Numbered from the stretch's first letter, positions 6,645 to 15,235 are shown. The stretch is DNA of 64,000 bases from Anaerolineae bacterium (GCA_023382535.1 JAHDWA010000006.1:1-64000); one strand, 5' to 3'. Made by a program: numbers and translations. The notes: generated by a model not told the origin, from the sequence alone.

Positions 6645-8819
6645 CTACTTCGGCCAACTCTGATCAATCTCCTGCAACACCGTCTCCAAATCAGCCCCGT
6701 TGACCCAATTTACCATGCCCCGCCAGAATGAGCCGGTCCCAACTTCGCCGGGCATCAAGTCGGAGCCGTCAAAGCGATAGGTATCGGCGCTGCGAATAAT
6801 CTGGGCATAGCGCAGATCGGCATGCGAGGGATACCATTCCAACGGCATATCGCGGTGGGGGGCGATAAAACCGCCGGCCTCTACTGCGCCTCTGGCCGCT
6901 TCGACGGTGGTTAAATACCGCATAACTTCCCGCACTTCAGGACGATCATTAAACATGGCAAAGATCTTGCCGCCGCCTAGCACCGGGTGGCCGAACTGCG
7001 GGTCAATGGGCGGCAGATAGAAAAAGTCATAATCCTGGCCATAGCTGACAGTTTTAGGAAATACAAGCTGGGGCATCCATGAGCCTTGCCGGTGCAGGTA
7101 ACAACCCGGCGGCTCTTCAAAAAGATGAAGGGAACTATCTACCGAGCTTTCAGCCGCAATGTTAGCTCTGCCGCCATAAACGTAATCCTCTTTAAACCAG
7201 ATTCCCTCCAGGATTTCAAAGGCCCGGCGCACTTCGGGGGAGTTAAAGGGCAGCTCGTGGCGTACCCAGTCGTCATAGGTTTCCGGGGGGGCAGTGCGCA
7301 GCAAAATATCTTCCACCCAATCGGTGCCGGGCCAGCCCGAAGCGTCGCCATCTTCTATGCCGACACACCAGGGTGTCCGGCCATCGGCCACCATCTGGTC
7401 CGACAGCGCGATGAGTTGATCCCATGTTTCCGGCACTTTGTAGCCGGCGGCCTCGAACTCCGGCTTGGGATACCAGACCAAACTCTTTAAGACAGCTTCG
7501 TACCAAACGCCGACCATCTTGCCATCAACCACGGCCAGCTCTAAAAAAGCGTGAGGGTACTGCCGGCGCAAATAATCATCGCTCAAAAAAGTTCTAATGT
7601 CAATGAGCTTGCCTTGCCGGGCAAAATCGGCCATGTAGCCTGGCTGCGGAAAGTCAGCGATATCAGGAGGATCACCCCGTTTAACGCCGGCGGCAATTAA
7701 TGTTTCAAATGACTCTCCGGCTGAGCTATAGATAACGTTGATGCCGGTTCTGTCTTCAAACGGCAGCATGGATTGCTCGAACAACTTAACATACTCATCC
7801 GGGGTCGCCCCCACGATTGTGACCGTTGTCCCGGCTAATTCCTGAGCGACAGCTTCGCCGCCCGTGCTGTTGACGGGGTCTGTCGTTCCGGCTGCGAATG
7901 TTGTTTCCGCAGTCACGGTGGACTCCCTTGAAACGTCAGCCCGGCTGCTGAAGTCGAGAAAGCTGCTCAGGGCTACCACCAGCCCGGCCACCAGGCTTAT
8001 CGCCCCGATGATGCCCAGCAGTGTCCAGGATAAACTTCGCCGTTGGGTAGGGTAGCCCAACCGCTCCTCGACTTGAAGATTTAAAACGGAGGGCGAAGGC
8101 TGTGTTTTGGGGGAGGGCGCTTCAGCCGGAGGTGGCCCTATCTGGCCCTGCTGGACCGCTTGCACCAGGGCTGTGGTTTCAGCCGCCGGAGCGATGCCTA
8201 ACTCCGCCTGCAACACCTGGCGGCACTGTTCAAACTGGGCCAGGGCGGCCTCACGTTTGCCCAGGCGGGCATACGCCCCGATCAGGGCGCGCTGCCAATC
8301 TTCGCGCAGATTGTCCAGCCGCAATAAGCGGTGCGCCGTTTCTACCACGGCGGCCTGGTCTCCCTGTTGTTCCAGCATTGCTAACTGCTGTTCCAAAGCG
8401 GCTTGATAGCGGCCGCGCAGGCGCTCCCGCTCAAAGAAAAGCCAATCCTCAAAGCGGAAGGCATCGCGCAGGTGCAGCCCTTCCAGAAAATCGCCCCGGT
8501 ACAACTCAAGCTGACCTGCTTCAAACGCGGTCACATCCAGCCAAAAATCGCTCTTAAAATTGAAAGCCACTTCGTGGCGGTCGGCCAGAAGGTAATCAGG
8601 GCCAATTGTCCGCCGGAGTTCGGATAAAATCCAGCGCAGGTTGGCCCTGGGGTCCTCGGAACGGTCAAAGAGCAGGTCAACCAGGTGTTGGCGGGTATGA
8701 GCTTTGCCTGTCAGCAGCAAATAGGCCAGCAGCGCCAGCGATTGATAGCCGCGTACCTGCAGCGGCTGGTCATCCCGCCTGATTTGGACCGGACCCAACA
8801 AACGAATGATGAGGGTCAT
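6645..8819 (-). CDS. membrane-anchored BTAD regulator fused to an extracellular solute-binding domain
   Basis: 724 residues. Residues 1-95 are a winged-helix DNA-binding domain and about 96-225 a bacterial transcriptional activation domain (BTAD/SARP type, with TPR-like helices around RLLRLDNLREDWQRALIGAY). A proline-rich linker leads to a single transmembrane helix at about 264-288. From about 330 to the end is a family 1 extracellular solute-binding-protein fold of the sugar-binding kind (PDIADFPQPGYMADFARQGKLIDI begins this; WDQLIALSDQM; later FIAPHRDMPLEWYP). The layout resembles CadC/ToxR: cytoplasmic DNA binding, one membrane pass, outside ligand sensing. No ABC permease or ATPase lies next to it, so it is probably a sensor and not a transport component. 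It is convergent with the NACHT gene (11-nt gap). The ATG is at 8819 and its Shine-Dalgarno is weak. A ligand such as an oligosaccharide is inferred only. Confidence 0.85.
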   Translation of the reverse strand: MTLIIRLLGPVQIRRDDQPLQVRGYQSLALLAYLLLTGKAHTRQHLVDLLFDRSEDPRANLRWILSELRRTIGPDYLLADRHEVAFNFKSDFWLDVTAFEAGQLELYRGDFLEGLHLRDAFRFEDWLFFERERLRGRYQAALEQQLAMLEQQGDQAAVVETAHRLLRLDNLREDWQRALIGAYARLGKREAALAQFEQCRQVLQAELGIAPAAETTALVQAVQQGQIGPPPAEAPSPKTQPSPSVLNLQVEERLGYPTQRRSLSWTLLGIIGAISLVAGLVVALSSFLDFSSRADVSRESTVTAETTFAAGTTDPVNSTGGEAVAQELAGTTVTIVGATPDEYVKLFEQSMLPFEDRTGINVIYSSAGESFETLIAAGVKRGDPPDIADFPQPGYMADFARQGKLIDIRTFLSDDYLRRQYPHAFLELAVVDGKMVGVWYEAVLKSLVWYPKPEFEAAGYKVPETWDQLIALSDQMVADGRTPWCVGIEDGDASGWPGTDWVEDILLRTAPPETYDDWVRHELPFNSPEVRRAFEILEGIWFKEDYVYGGRANIAAESSVDSSLHLFEEPPGCYLHRQGSWMPQLVFPKTVSYGQDYDFFYLPPIDPQFGHPVLGGGKIFAMFNDRPEVREVMRYLTTVEAARGAVEAGGFIAPHRDMPLEWYPSHADLRYAQIIRSADTYRFDGSDLMPGEVGTGSFWRGMVNWVNGADLETVLQEIDQSWPK

Positions 8820-8956
8820 TTTGACTACTTTCGCAGCTATGAACCTGGAATAACTAATGGTGCGGCAGGGAGAGGAAAAACAGGTAAATCTTTAGAAACT
8901 TTTTGAACAACTACCCCTGGTTTCTATTCTACCGTATTTCAAAAGTAGCGTCAATA

Positions 8957-9015
8957 TACCGTTGGACAGAAAAATCGGTGCTATCCAACGGTAGCTCCAA
9001 CGCTCCGTCCAATGG
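8957..9015. promoter_or_regulatory. 12-bp-spaced half-site array, candidate BTAD operator
   Basis: TCCAACGG at 8984, TCCAACGC at 8996 and TCCAATGG at 9008 are direct half-sites with an exact 12-bp period. An inverted copy at 8957-8966 (TACCGTTGGA) makes a perfect 10-bp-arm inverted repeat with 8984-8993. It lies between the BTAD gene and the divergent secreted-protein gene. Confidence 0.55.
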
Positions 9016-9073
9016 CAGTCTGCTAAATTGAGAGCAAATCAAAAGTGCAGGTCGTTAATGAAAGGAGAGAAAA

Positions 9074-9490
9074 ATGAAAACAAGGTTTTTGATGACCCTC
9101 TTTATTTTGGTTGTCCCCGTTCTGCTGACCGTGCCATCGGCGCAGGCCCATGTAGAACCTGTCTTCACCCTGGACAGCTTGTTTACCGCGCTCAACACAG
9201 GCGAGATGGACACGGCCCTGGCCGCCTTTGCGGCCGATGCGCTGGTTGAGAACCGGATGTGGGGCGAAACCTATCGCGGCACGGCTGAAATTGGGCCAGT
9301 GTTAGAGGCCATGCAGCGCGAGGGCCGCCAGTATGAAATTGTCAGGGTGGAGATGGTGGGGGATACGATTACCGTAGCCGTTGATATCTCTGATCGCGGC
9401 CAGGTGTGGGGCACGGAAACAATTATGGCTGAGGTCAGCGCGGGTAAATTGCAAAAGCTGAGCGTGTCAGCCATTCAATTGAAGTTGTGA
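9074..9490 (+). CDS. secreted NTF2/SnoaL-like protein
   Basis: 138 residues. A clear signal peptide (residues 1-25, ending SAQA) is followed by a compact alpha+beta domain with the pattern of the SnoaL/nuclear transport factor 2 superfamily (LFTALNTGEMDTALAAFAAD...). The start is well supported by AAAGGAGAG 5-10 nt before the ATG. The mature part is only about 110 residues, so it is a single cone-shaped domain, probably a ligand-binding or polyketide cyclase-like fold; no catalytic residues can be assigned. It is divergent from the BTAD-solute-binding regulator and shares its upstream half-site array, so it is a candidate target of that regulator (inference). Confidence 0.65.
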   Translation: MKTRFLMTLFILVVPVLLTVPSAQAHVEPVFTLDSLFTALNTGEMDTALAAFAADALVENRMWGETYRGTAEIGPVLEAMQREGRQYEIVRVEMVGDTITVAVDISDRGQVWGTETIMAEVSAGKLQKLSVSAIQLKL

Positions 9491-9534
9491 CACCGAGGTT
9501 CAAGAGGGCGAGTAAGCAGGCGATAAGATAGACA

Positions 9535-9570
9535 AAGAGCCTCGGTTAGCGCCGAGGCTCTTTCCTTTTC
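9535..9570. terminator. bidirectional intrinsic terminator
   Basis: AAGAGCCTCGG (9535-9545) and CCGAGGCTCTT (9552-9562) form a perfect 11-bp stem with a 6-nt loop and T-rich tail. It separates the convergent secreted-protein and metal-ATPase genes. Confidence 0.85.
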
Positions 9571-9596
9571 GTTACATTATGTTCTTGCTGGAGCGC

Positions 9597-12026
9597 CTAA
9601 GTCGCTTGCCGCTTTCGCTTATACAGCAGCAGCCGCAACCCATTCAACGAGACCAGCACCGTTCCTCCCTCGTGGCCGATAACGGCCAGGGGCAGGGGCA
9701 TGTTGGCGCTGAAGATGGCGGCGATCATGATCGCAATCGCGGCCATGGCAAAGCCCAGGTTAACGACCAGGGTTTTGCGGGTCTGCCGGCTCAGGGCAAT
9801 CAGGTAGGGGATGTTGCTCAGATCGTCGGCCATCAGGACCACGTCGGCGGTTTCCAGGGCCACATCGGTGCCCGCCGCGCCCATGGCCACCCCAATCGAG
9901 GCGCTGGCCAGGGCCGGGGCGTCGTTCACCCCATCGCCGACCATGGCCACGGCGCCGTACCTGGCCTCTAACTCCTTGACAATCCGCACTTTATCTTCGG
10001 GCAGCAAACTGGCAAAATATTCATCCACTCCGACCTCAGCGGCAATGGCATGAGCGACCCGCTCGTTGTCGCCGGTCAGCATCACCACCCGCTGTACCCC
10101 TAACGACTTGATTTCGGCCACCACTGCGGCGGCATCCGCCCGCACCGTATCGGCAAAGGCGACCACGCCCAGCAAGTAGGCCGTGCGCCCATCCTCGCTA
10201 ATCTGGCCGACCACGATGGCGGTTTTACCCTCGCCTTGCAGCCGCTCAATCTCGGCGGCTGCCTCGTCGTGCCCTACGCAAGCAAATTCCTCGAAATAAC
10301 GGAGATTGCCGACCCGAATATCCAGCCCATCCACCAATCCCCGCGCCCCTCTGCCGGTAGCTGCTTCAAAAGCCAGCGCCACCGACAGGGCCAGATTGCG
10401 CTGCTGGGCCGCCTCTACCGTGGCCTTGCCCAGCGCGTGTTCGGATTTGGCTTCGACGGCAGCGGTCAGGGCCAGTAAGTCATCTTCGCTCCCGTGCCAA
10501 ATGTTCGAATCTTCAAAGTTTAACGGTATCACGTCCGTCACCTGGGGTTTGCCCTGGGTCAGCGTGCCGGTCTTGTCAAAGGCAATCACCTTGATTCCGG
10601 CAGCTTGCTCCATGTAGACCCCGCCTTTGAACAGCACCCCCTTGCGCGCGCCGTTACCAATAGCGGAAAGGATAGAGGCCGGAGTGCTGATAATCAGGGC
10701 GCAAGGTGAGGCCGCCACCATCACGGTCATCGCCCGGTAAAAAGCGGTATTGAAGGCTTCGCCAAAGATATAGATCGGGACTACCGCTACCAGAATGGTG
10801 AAAACAATAACCCCCATCGCATAATACTGTTCAGCTTTGTCTAAAAAACGCTGTGTTTGCGCTTTTTCGCTCTGGGCTTCCTCGACCAGTTTAATGAGTT
10901 TGGCGATGGTGGAGTCTTTGGCCAGCTTGGTCACCTGGGCTTCCAGGCTGCCGTTTTTGTTGATGGTCCCTGCCAGCACTGGGTCGCCGGGACGCTTGGC
11001 TACCGGCATGGACTCGCCGGTGATGGAGGCTTGATCCACCGAACTTTCACCTTCCATAACCCGTCCATCGAGCGGAATACGGTCGCCAGGGCGGACGACA
11101 AAACGGTCGCCGACGACAATCTGTTCCACCGGCAGGGTGACCAGTCGGCTGCCGCGTCGAACCAAAGCCTGGTTGGGCCGCAGTTTCATCAGCGCGCGGA
11201 TGGCGTTGCGGGTGCGGTCCATGGCGTAATCCTGTAACACGTTTGAGAAAGAGAAGAGAAACAGCAGCAGCGCTCCTTCAAACGGCGCCCCGACAATTGC
11301 TGCGCCGAGGGCGGCCAACACCATGAGCAGGTCTACGTCGATGGTCCGTTCTCGCAGCGACTCCAGGCTGCCCTTAACCCCAAAGGCGCCGCCGGTAAGA
11401 TAGGCAATAACGTAAAGGACCGTTGAAACTATGCCTGGAGCGCCAAAATGCTCGGCCAGCCAGGCGGAAATCAACGTGACCAGGGTAATAGCGGTGAAGA
11501 TAGCTTCCAGATTCTGTTGGGTCAACCACGTCCAGGCTCGCTGCCACGGAGCCTGGACTGGTACAAGGGGTGCTGGAAGCGGCGGCATTTCAGCGCTAGA
11601 AGGAGCCACGCTGACCCCCAATTGAGCTACTTTCTGGAGCAGTTGATCAGGTGAAACAAGGGTGTTATCGTAATGCACGCTCAACACGCCGCCCTTATAG
11701 CTGGCCGCCGCCCGGCGAACCCCTTCGATCCGGCTGAGCCGGTTCTCCAGCATCAAAGCGCAGGACTCGCACGAGCGGCCTCCGCGCGGCTCCAGGCGCA
11801 TGACGCAGGTTTCCATATTGTGTTGCAAGGGCGAAGCCAGGCGCTGGGTGATTTCGGTAATCTTCGGCTCGGCGATGAGCTTCGGGTCGTAGTCAAGTGA
11901 AAGTTGTCGCTGGCGCGGGTCAAGCTGCACTCCCACAATCCCCGGTTCTGCCGCTACAGCCTGGTGAATGACATCCAGGCAGGGTTGCTCATCGTCTGCT
12001 TTAATATTGCCTAAATCAGTTCCCAT
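9597..12026 (-). CDS. P1B-4-type heavy-metal-translocating ATPase
   Basis: 809 residues from the ATG at 12026, which has GGAAGGT upstream; a TTG at 12044 would add six residues and is less likely. Residues 1-120 hold HMA-like folds, one with Cys86-x2-Cys89. Eight membrane helices follow, with an actuator GES motif, the phosphorylation loop DKTGTLT (Asp484) and the hinge GDGVNDAP. The membrane metal site reads SPC (Cys442), not CPC. The last helix carries HEGGT followed by NGLRLL. SPC plus HEG(G/S)T is the mark of the P1B-4 group (CoaT/CtpD-like: Co2+, Fe2+, sometimes Zn2+), so metal export from the cytoplasm is the expected role. It is a single gene with its own strong promoter and a palindrome next to the -10 box, which suggests metal-responsive repression. 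The exact metal cannot be read from the sequence. Confidence 0.92.
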   Translation of the reverse strand: MGTDLGNIKADDEQPCLDVIHQAVAAEPGIVGVQLDPRQRQLSLDYDPKLIAEPKITEITQRLASPLQHNMETCVMRLEPRGGRSCESCALMLENRLSRIEGVRRAAASYKGGVLSVHYDNTLVSPDQLLQKVAQLGVSVAPSSAEMPPLPAPLVPVQAPWQRAWTWLTQQNLEAIFTAITLVTLISAWLAEHFGAPGIVSTVLYVIAYLTGGAFGVKGSLESLRERTIDVDLLMVLAALGAAIVGAPFEGALLLFLFSFSNVLQDYAMDRTRNAIRALMKLRPNQALVRRGSRLVTLPVEQIVVGDRFVVRPGDRIPLDGRVMEGESSVDQASITGESMPVAKRPGDPVLAGTINKNGSLEAQVTKLAKDSTIAKLIKLVEEAQSEKAQTQRFLDKAEQYYAMGVIVFTILVAVVPIYIFGEAFNTAFYRAMTVMVAASPCALIISTPASILSAIGNGARKGVLFKGGVYMEQAAGIKVIAFDKTGTLTQGKPQVTDVIPLNFEDSNIWHGSEDDLLALTAAVEAKSEHALGKATVEAAQQRNLALSVALAFEAATGRGARGLVDGLDIRVGNLRYFEEFACVGHDEAAAEIERLQGEGKTAIVVGQISEDGRTAYLLGVVAFADTVRADAAAVVAEIKSLGVQRVVMLTGDNERVAHAIAAEVGVDEYFASLLPEDKVRIVKELEARYGAVAMVGDGVNDAPALASASIGVAMGAAGTDVALETADVVLMADDLSNIPYLIALSRQTRKTLVVNLGFAMAAIAIMIAAIFSANMPLPLAVIGHEGGTVLVSLNGLRLLLYKRKRQAT

Positions 12027-12135
12027 ATTATTTACCTTCCCCAAGCTTTTGCTTCTTCAACATACAGGGATGTTTAACGTTTTGACCAAAGTTGTCTTAA
12101 AAAGACAATAAAAATTTATCCTAATTAAAAATATT

Positions 12136-12184
12136 ATTAACCTTAGTTAATTTATACTATAACCCGGCCTTTGGCGCTTGTCAA
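12136..12184 (-). promoter_or_regulatory. promoter and operator of the P1B-4 ATPase
   Basis: On the minus strand, TTGACA (12184-12179), 17 bp, TATAGT (12161-12156). Just downstream at 12151-12136 is the palindrome ATTAAC-4-GTTAAT, placed where a repressor would cover the start site. Confidence 0.7.
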
Positions 12185-12427
12185 CTCTCTCCAGGATGAT
12201 CTTTAGTATAGCTCAACTGAGTAACTGTTACTTCTAAAAATCTCGTTAATAAATACTTCTTAAATCCCTTAAAAAATAATCCTTTCTGTCGCTCGAAATC
12301 GCCCTTTCTGGTGTAGGCAAAAAGAGACAACCTGATAACATGGGGCGTAAGCATTTGGAAACGGGACGTCACCGGAAGGTTCAGGATAGGCTTTAAATGA
12401 TTGTCTGCTGAGGGGATTATTTATTTG
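12185..12427. other. gene-free stretch
   Basis: About 240 bp between the divergent metal ATPase and LPXTG genes. A 63-residue minus-strand ORF here has no start signal or recognisable fold. CCTGA (12331) and TCAGG (12381) could pair across a GC-richer segment, but no known RNA family was recognised. Confidence 0.4.
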
Positions 12428-12443
12428 ATGTATCTAGATACAT
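12428..12443. promoter_or_regulatory. 16-bp perfect palindrome upstream of LPXTG gene
   Basis: ATGTATCTAGATACAT is a perfect 16-bp palindrome about 60 bp before the start codon, a likely regulator binding site. Confidence 0.5.
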
Positions 12444-12504
12444 AAATAAACGTCTATAAAAATTTGGTTCTTTCTTTTAATGGCATCTAGGAGGTAAGCA
12501 AAAG

Positions 12505-12951
12505 ATGAAAGGTCGAAGAATTCTTAGTTTGGTGGTCGCTTTGTTATTATCTTTAGGGTTGGTTTCGACGGCCCTGGCCCAGACCGGCGGTGATCAAAGT
12601 GGCAATCAGGACGCTGATCAAAGTGGTCAGGCTACTGATGCGAACATGCAAGGAACAACAACGCCAACCACAACTACGACGACAGACCAAGGTGCGATGG
12701 GTACGCAACCTGGCGACCAGCAGCAACAAGGCGTACAAGACCCTAATATGCAGGGAGGCGAGCAGCAGCAACAGCAGGGCATTCAGCAAGGCGCCCAACA
12801 GGGCCAGCAGGGAACCCAGCAGCAGGCTCCGGGAGCTTTGCCGCAAACCGGGGGTGAAATTGGTTTGCCTTGGATGACTCTGGCTTTAATCGTAGTCGGC
12901 GGGCTGGTCTTGTTCAGCGGCCTGGGCTTGGCGGTAAGCCGGCGCTCCTAA
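12505..12951 (+). CDS. LPXTG-anchored Gln/Thr-rich surface protein
   Basis: 148 residues. Signal peptide 1-25 (ends ALAQ) is followed by a low-complexity segment of Gln, Gly, Asp and Thr, then LPQTG at 112-116, a hydrophobic helix at about 122-143 and the tail RRS. That is a complete sortase-type cell-wall sorting signal. Shine-Dalgarno AGGAGG precedes the ATG at good spacing. No folded domain is visible, so it may be a wall-bound spacer or adhesin-like polymer. It is monocistronic, with a palindrome upstream and a strong terminator downstream. No sortase gene lies in the window. LPXTG signals are typical of Firmicutes and Actinobacteria; in this context one points to a monoderm wall. Confidence 0.8.
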   Translation: MKGRRILSLVVALLLSLGLVSTALAQTGGDQSGNQDADQSGQATDANMQGTTTPTTTTTTDQGAMGTQPGDQQQQGVQDPNMQGGEQQQQQGIQQGAQQGQQGTQQQAPGALPQTGGEIGLPWMTLALIVVGGLVLFSGLGLAVSRRS

Positions 12952-12997
12952 TGATTTTGATAGAGCAGTAACAGTTTTAATAAAATAGTTTTATAAC

Positions 12998-13036
12998 AAA
13001 AGACTCTCCAGAGGAAGTTCTCTGGAGAGTTTTTAG
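12998..13036 (+). terminator. intrinsic terminator after LPXTG gene
   Basis: ACTCTCCAGAG (13003-13013) pairs perfectly with CTCTGGAGAGT (13020-13030) and is followed by TTTTT. Confidence 0.9.
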
Positions 13037-13060
13037 AGTATTAATCAAATCCATGATGTC

Positions 13061-14305
13061 TTATCTTATCTCCAAGATCCAAATTCCGTTTAACTGGACG
13101 CCGCTGGCAGCAACCAGCATTAGTTTAGAGCCATCGGGCGACACTTGCCAGTCATTATTGGCAATGAGAAGCTGGGTATTTCCGTAAAAAAGCAGCCGTG
13201 CTTGACCCGTGATAATATCGTATTCATAAAAGGTGTGCTGGGTGGCCATTGGTTCAAAGGGCACAAAAATCAGGTGCTGGTTGTCACGCCAGCGATACGT
13301 GCCGAAAAAAGGTAACTTTTGCGCCGGCTGCTGGGGATGCTCCAGATCAACCAGCCAAATCCCATTTTCATCAATATTGGGGTTAAAGCTGCTGTAGACC
13401 AGATAGTTCTTACCAGGACTAAGGAGTAAATCCTGCATGCGGAAGACTTCGGTTAACGGAGTTTGAGCGCCATCCCGGAGCGAAAGCCTCGATAGTAACA
13501 TCCGGTCTGCGGCGCCATTTTTTCTACTAACGACGAGAAGTTCATCATCCGCCAGCCAATCCATCGGTTCGGCCTGCTGCAAGGCGGCAACCTGGCGAGT
13601 ATTACTGCCATCCACATTGGCCAGCCAGATAGTATTTTCACCTGACTCCCAGGGTGTGGCAGAGGTGGTCTGCATCCACAATACTTCTTGGCTGTTGGGG
13701 GTAAAAAAGAGACCATTCGCCCCGGTGTTAAATTCCCAGCGCTGGCCATCTTCCAGCCGTTCGACGACGGCCACACCCTTCTCTCGATCCGGGTAAGCCA
13801 GCAGTTGGCCGTCAGGGCTGTAGGTTCCCAGCAGGGCTGTCACAAAATGAGGTGTTGCCCCAAATTGGTTCACACTCACGCCCCAAATGCCGAGAGGTTG
13901 ATCGGGAGCAGGCTGATCTATAAAGCGCACTTCGGAGGAGTCGCTGCTCCAAAAGGGTGAGGTACAGCAATCGCCCGGGGTGATTTGCCGGACAGAGGGC
14001 AGCGGAGTTACCGTTGGGGTTGGACTTGAGGTGGGCGTCGGCGTGGGCGGCCGTGGCGTTGGCGTTTTAGTGGAGGTCGCCGTGGGTGTAGCGGGGGGAG
14101 GTTTTGGCGTCCGGGTTGGCGTCGGTGTTTTAGTTTTGGTCGGGGTAGGCGTGGGCAAATTAGCCTGAAGCAACATGGTTGCCGTAGGCGTTGGGGTAGG
14201 TGGCGGAACTTCTGCTGCCGGCTGGATGAGATAGATCCCTAAGATGAAGATTAGCAGCAAGAGAAGTCCCCCCGTCAAGGGACTTTTCAAGGGAGCAGGC
14301 TCCAA
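13061..14305 (-). CDS. membrane-anchored TolB/WD40-like beta-propeller protein
   Basis: 414 residues. One transmembrane helix (about 12-28) is followed by a Thr-Pro linker (about 33-100) and an extracytoplasmic beta-propeller whose blades show the repeats typical of TolB-like proteins (YSPDGQLLAYPD, FTPNSQEVLWM, LSPGKNYLVYSS, VSPDGSKLML). Its first 19 nt overlap the end of the upstream M23 peptidase gene, so the two are translationally coupled and probably work together at the cell wall. Propellers of this kind usually hold protein or ligand contacts and have no catalytic role; no catalytic residues are seen. The name TolB-like refers to fold only, as no Tol-Pal genes are present. Confidence 0.75.
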   Translation of the reverse strand: MEPAPLKSPLTGGLLLLLIFILGIYLIQPAAEVPPPTPTPTATMLLQANLPTPTPTKTKTPTPTRTPKPPPATPTATSTKTPTPRPPTPTPTSSPTPTVTPLPSVRQITPGDCCTSPFWSSDSSEVRFIDQPAPDQPLGIWGVSVNQFGATPHFVTALLGTYSPDGQLLAYPDREKGVAVVERLEDGQRWEFNTGANGLFFTPNSQEVLWMQTTSATPWESGENTIWLANVDGSNTRQVAALQQAEPMDWLADDELLVVSRKNGAADRMLLSRLSLRDGAQTPLTEVFRMQDLLLSPGKNYLVYSSFNPNIDENGIWLVDLEHPQQPAQKLPFFGTYRWRDNQHLIFVPFEPMATQHTFYEYDIITGQARLLFYGNTQLLIANNDWQVSPDGSKLMLVAASGVQLNGIWILEIR

Positions 14306-15057
14306 TCTAAGGGCCAGGTGCTGACAAAATTGTTCATAATTGGCCCGCCGATGCGGACTTCCGGTTGATCATAAAGGGTTTGCCAGGCCCGCGGAGCGGC
14401 TAAGTTCCGCATAAAGCTGCGGGTGGAACTGCCCATCAGCGTTAAATTGTTCCAGTTAGCGTTGATAAAAAGAGCGGGGTTATATTTGCGAAGATGCCCC
14501 AAATCCCGAATTTCCAGGTGCAGGTGGGGGTAGGCGCTGCAATCACTTGTGCCGTCGCCAACCAGGGCAACCACTTGTCCCTGGGTCACCTGTTGCCCCG
14601 GGAGCAGGTAGGGCATTTCTAATAGATGGCCGTACATGGAGGCATAGCCCACTTGGGGGTGGTCAATCATCAAATTGTGGGGTGGTGAACCAAACGGGCC
14701 ATCTACGGCAAAGACAACGCCATCGGCAATAGCGACAATTTCCGTGCCACAGGAGGCGGAAAAATCCATGCCAAAGTGAATCCCGCCTGACGCTTTGTAA
14801 ATCGTGTTGCGCTGATAGTAAGCGTTGATAGTATTGCCGTAAGGTTGTCCCAAAAGCCAAGTAGTAGGGCCAGGCGGTACGGCAAAGGGGAGTTGAAACG
14901 GTGGTTCAGGGGTCGGTTGAATGGGCAGGAACGGATCAGAAGGAACTGGCTGCCCGTCTTGGGCTTGGATCAGGAGAGAGGTACTTAACAACTGAAGGAT
15001 AGTGACAACGATTACGGCGATCAGAGATAGACAAAGCCGTGGGGACAGAAAACGCAT
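14287..15057 (-). CDS. secreted M23 (LytM-type) peptidase
   Basis: 256 residues. Signal peptide 1-32, a short Pro-rich stretch, then a lasso-type metallopeptidase domain from about 65 to 190. The zinc ligands are present: His94-x3-Asp98 in GGIHFGMDF and His180 of the HLH motif (178-180). M23 enzymes cut peptidoglycan cross-bridges, so this should be an active wall hydrolase acting outside the membrane. The last 60 residues extend beyond the usual domain. It is the first gene of a two-gene operon with the propeller protein and sits after the feoB terminator. Confidence 0.88.
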   Translation of the reverse strand: MRFLSPRLCLSLIAVIVVTILQLLSTSLLIQAQDGQPVPSDPFLPIQPTPEPPFQLPFAVPPGPTTWLLGQPYGNTINAYYQRNTIYKASGGIHFGMDFSASCGTEIVAIADGVVFAVDGPFGSPPHNLMIDHPQVGYASMYGHLLEMPYLLPGQQVTQGQVVALVGDGTSDCSAYPHLHLEIRDLGHLRKYNPALFINANWNNLTLMGSSTRSFMRNLAAPRAWQTLYDQPEVRIGGPIMNNFVSTWPLDWSLLP

Positions 15058-15235
15058 TTATCTCCTTACTTGTGGAATGGCAAAAACGGCGCTATTATAG
15101 CACAACCTCAACTTTGGTCAAGATGAACTCGATGATACGACAAAAGTTGGCCCTACAAAAGTAACAAAAGTCATCAATAAGACAGTCATAAGACACCTAT
15201 CCCCTTGCCCTAAAGTCACAAAGGTACAGCCAACA

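Noticed and set aside
6645..8819. Ordinary sugar ABC binding protein
   Set aside because: No signal peptide or transporter partner; a winged-helix and BTAD region plus a membrane helix precede the binding domain in one open frame.
12181..12372. 63-residue minus-strand ORF in the gap before the LPXTG gene
   Set aside because: Overlaps the -35 box of the metal ATPase promoter, has no Shine-Dalgarno and no recognisable fold.
13061..14305. TolB of a Tol-Pal system
   Set aside because: Only the propeller fold is shared; no Tol or Pal genes are near and the envelope looks monoderm.
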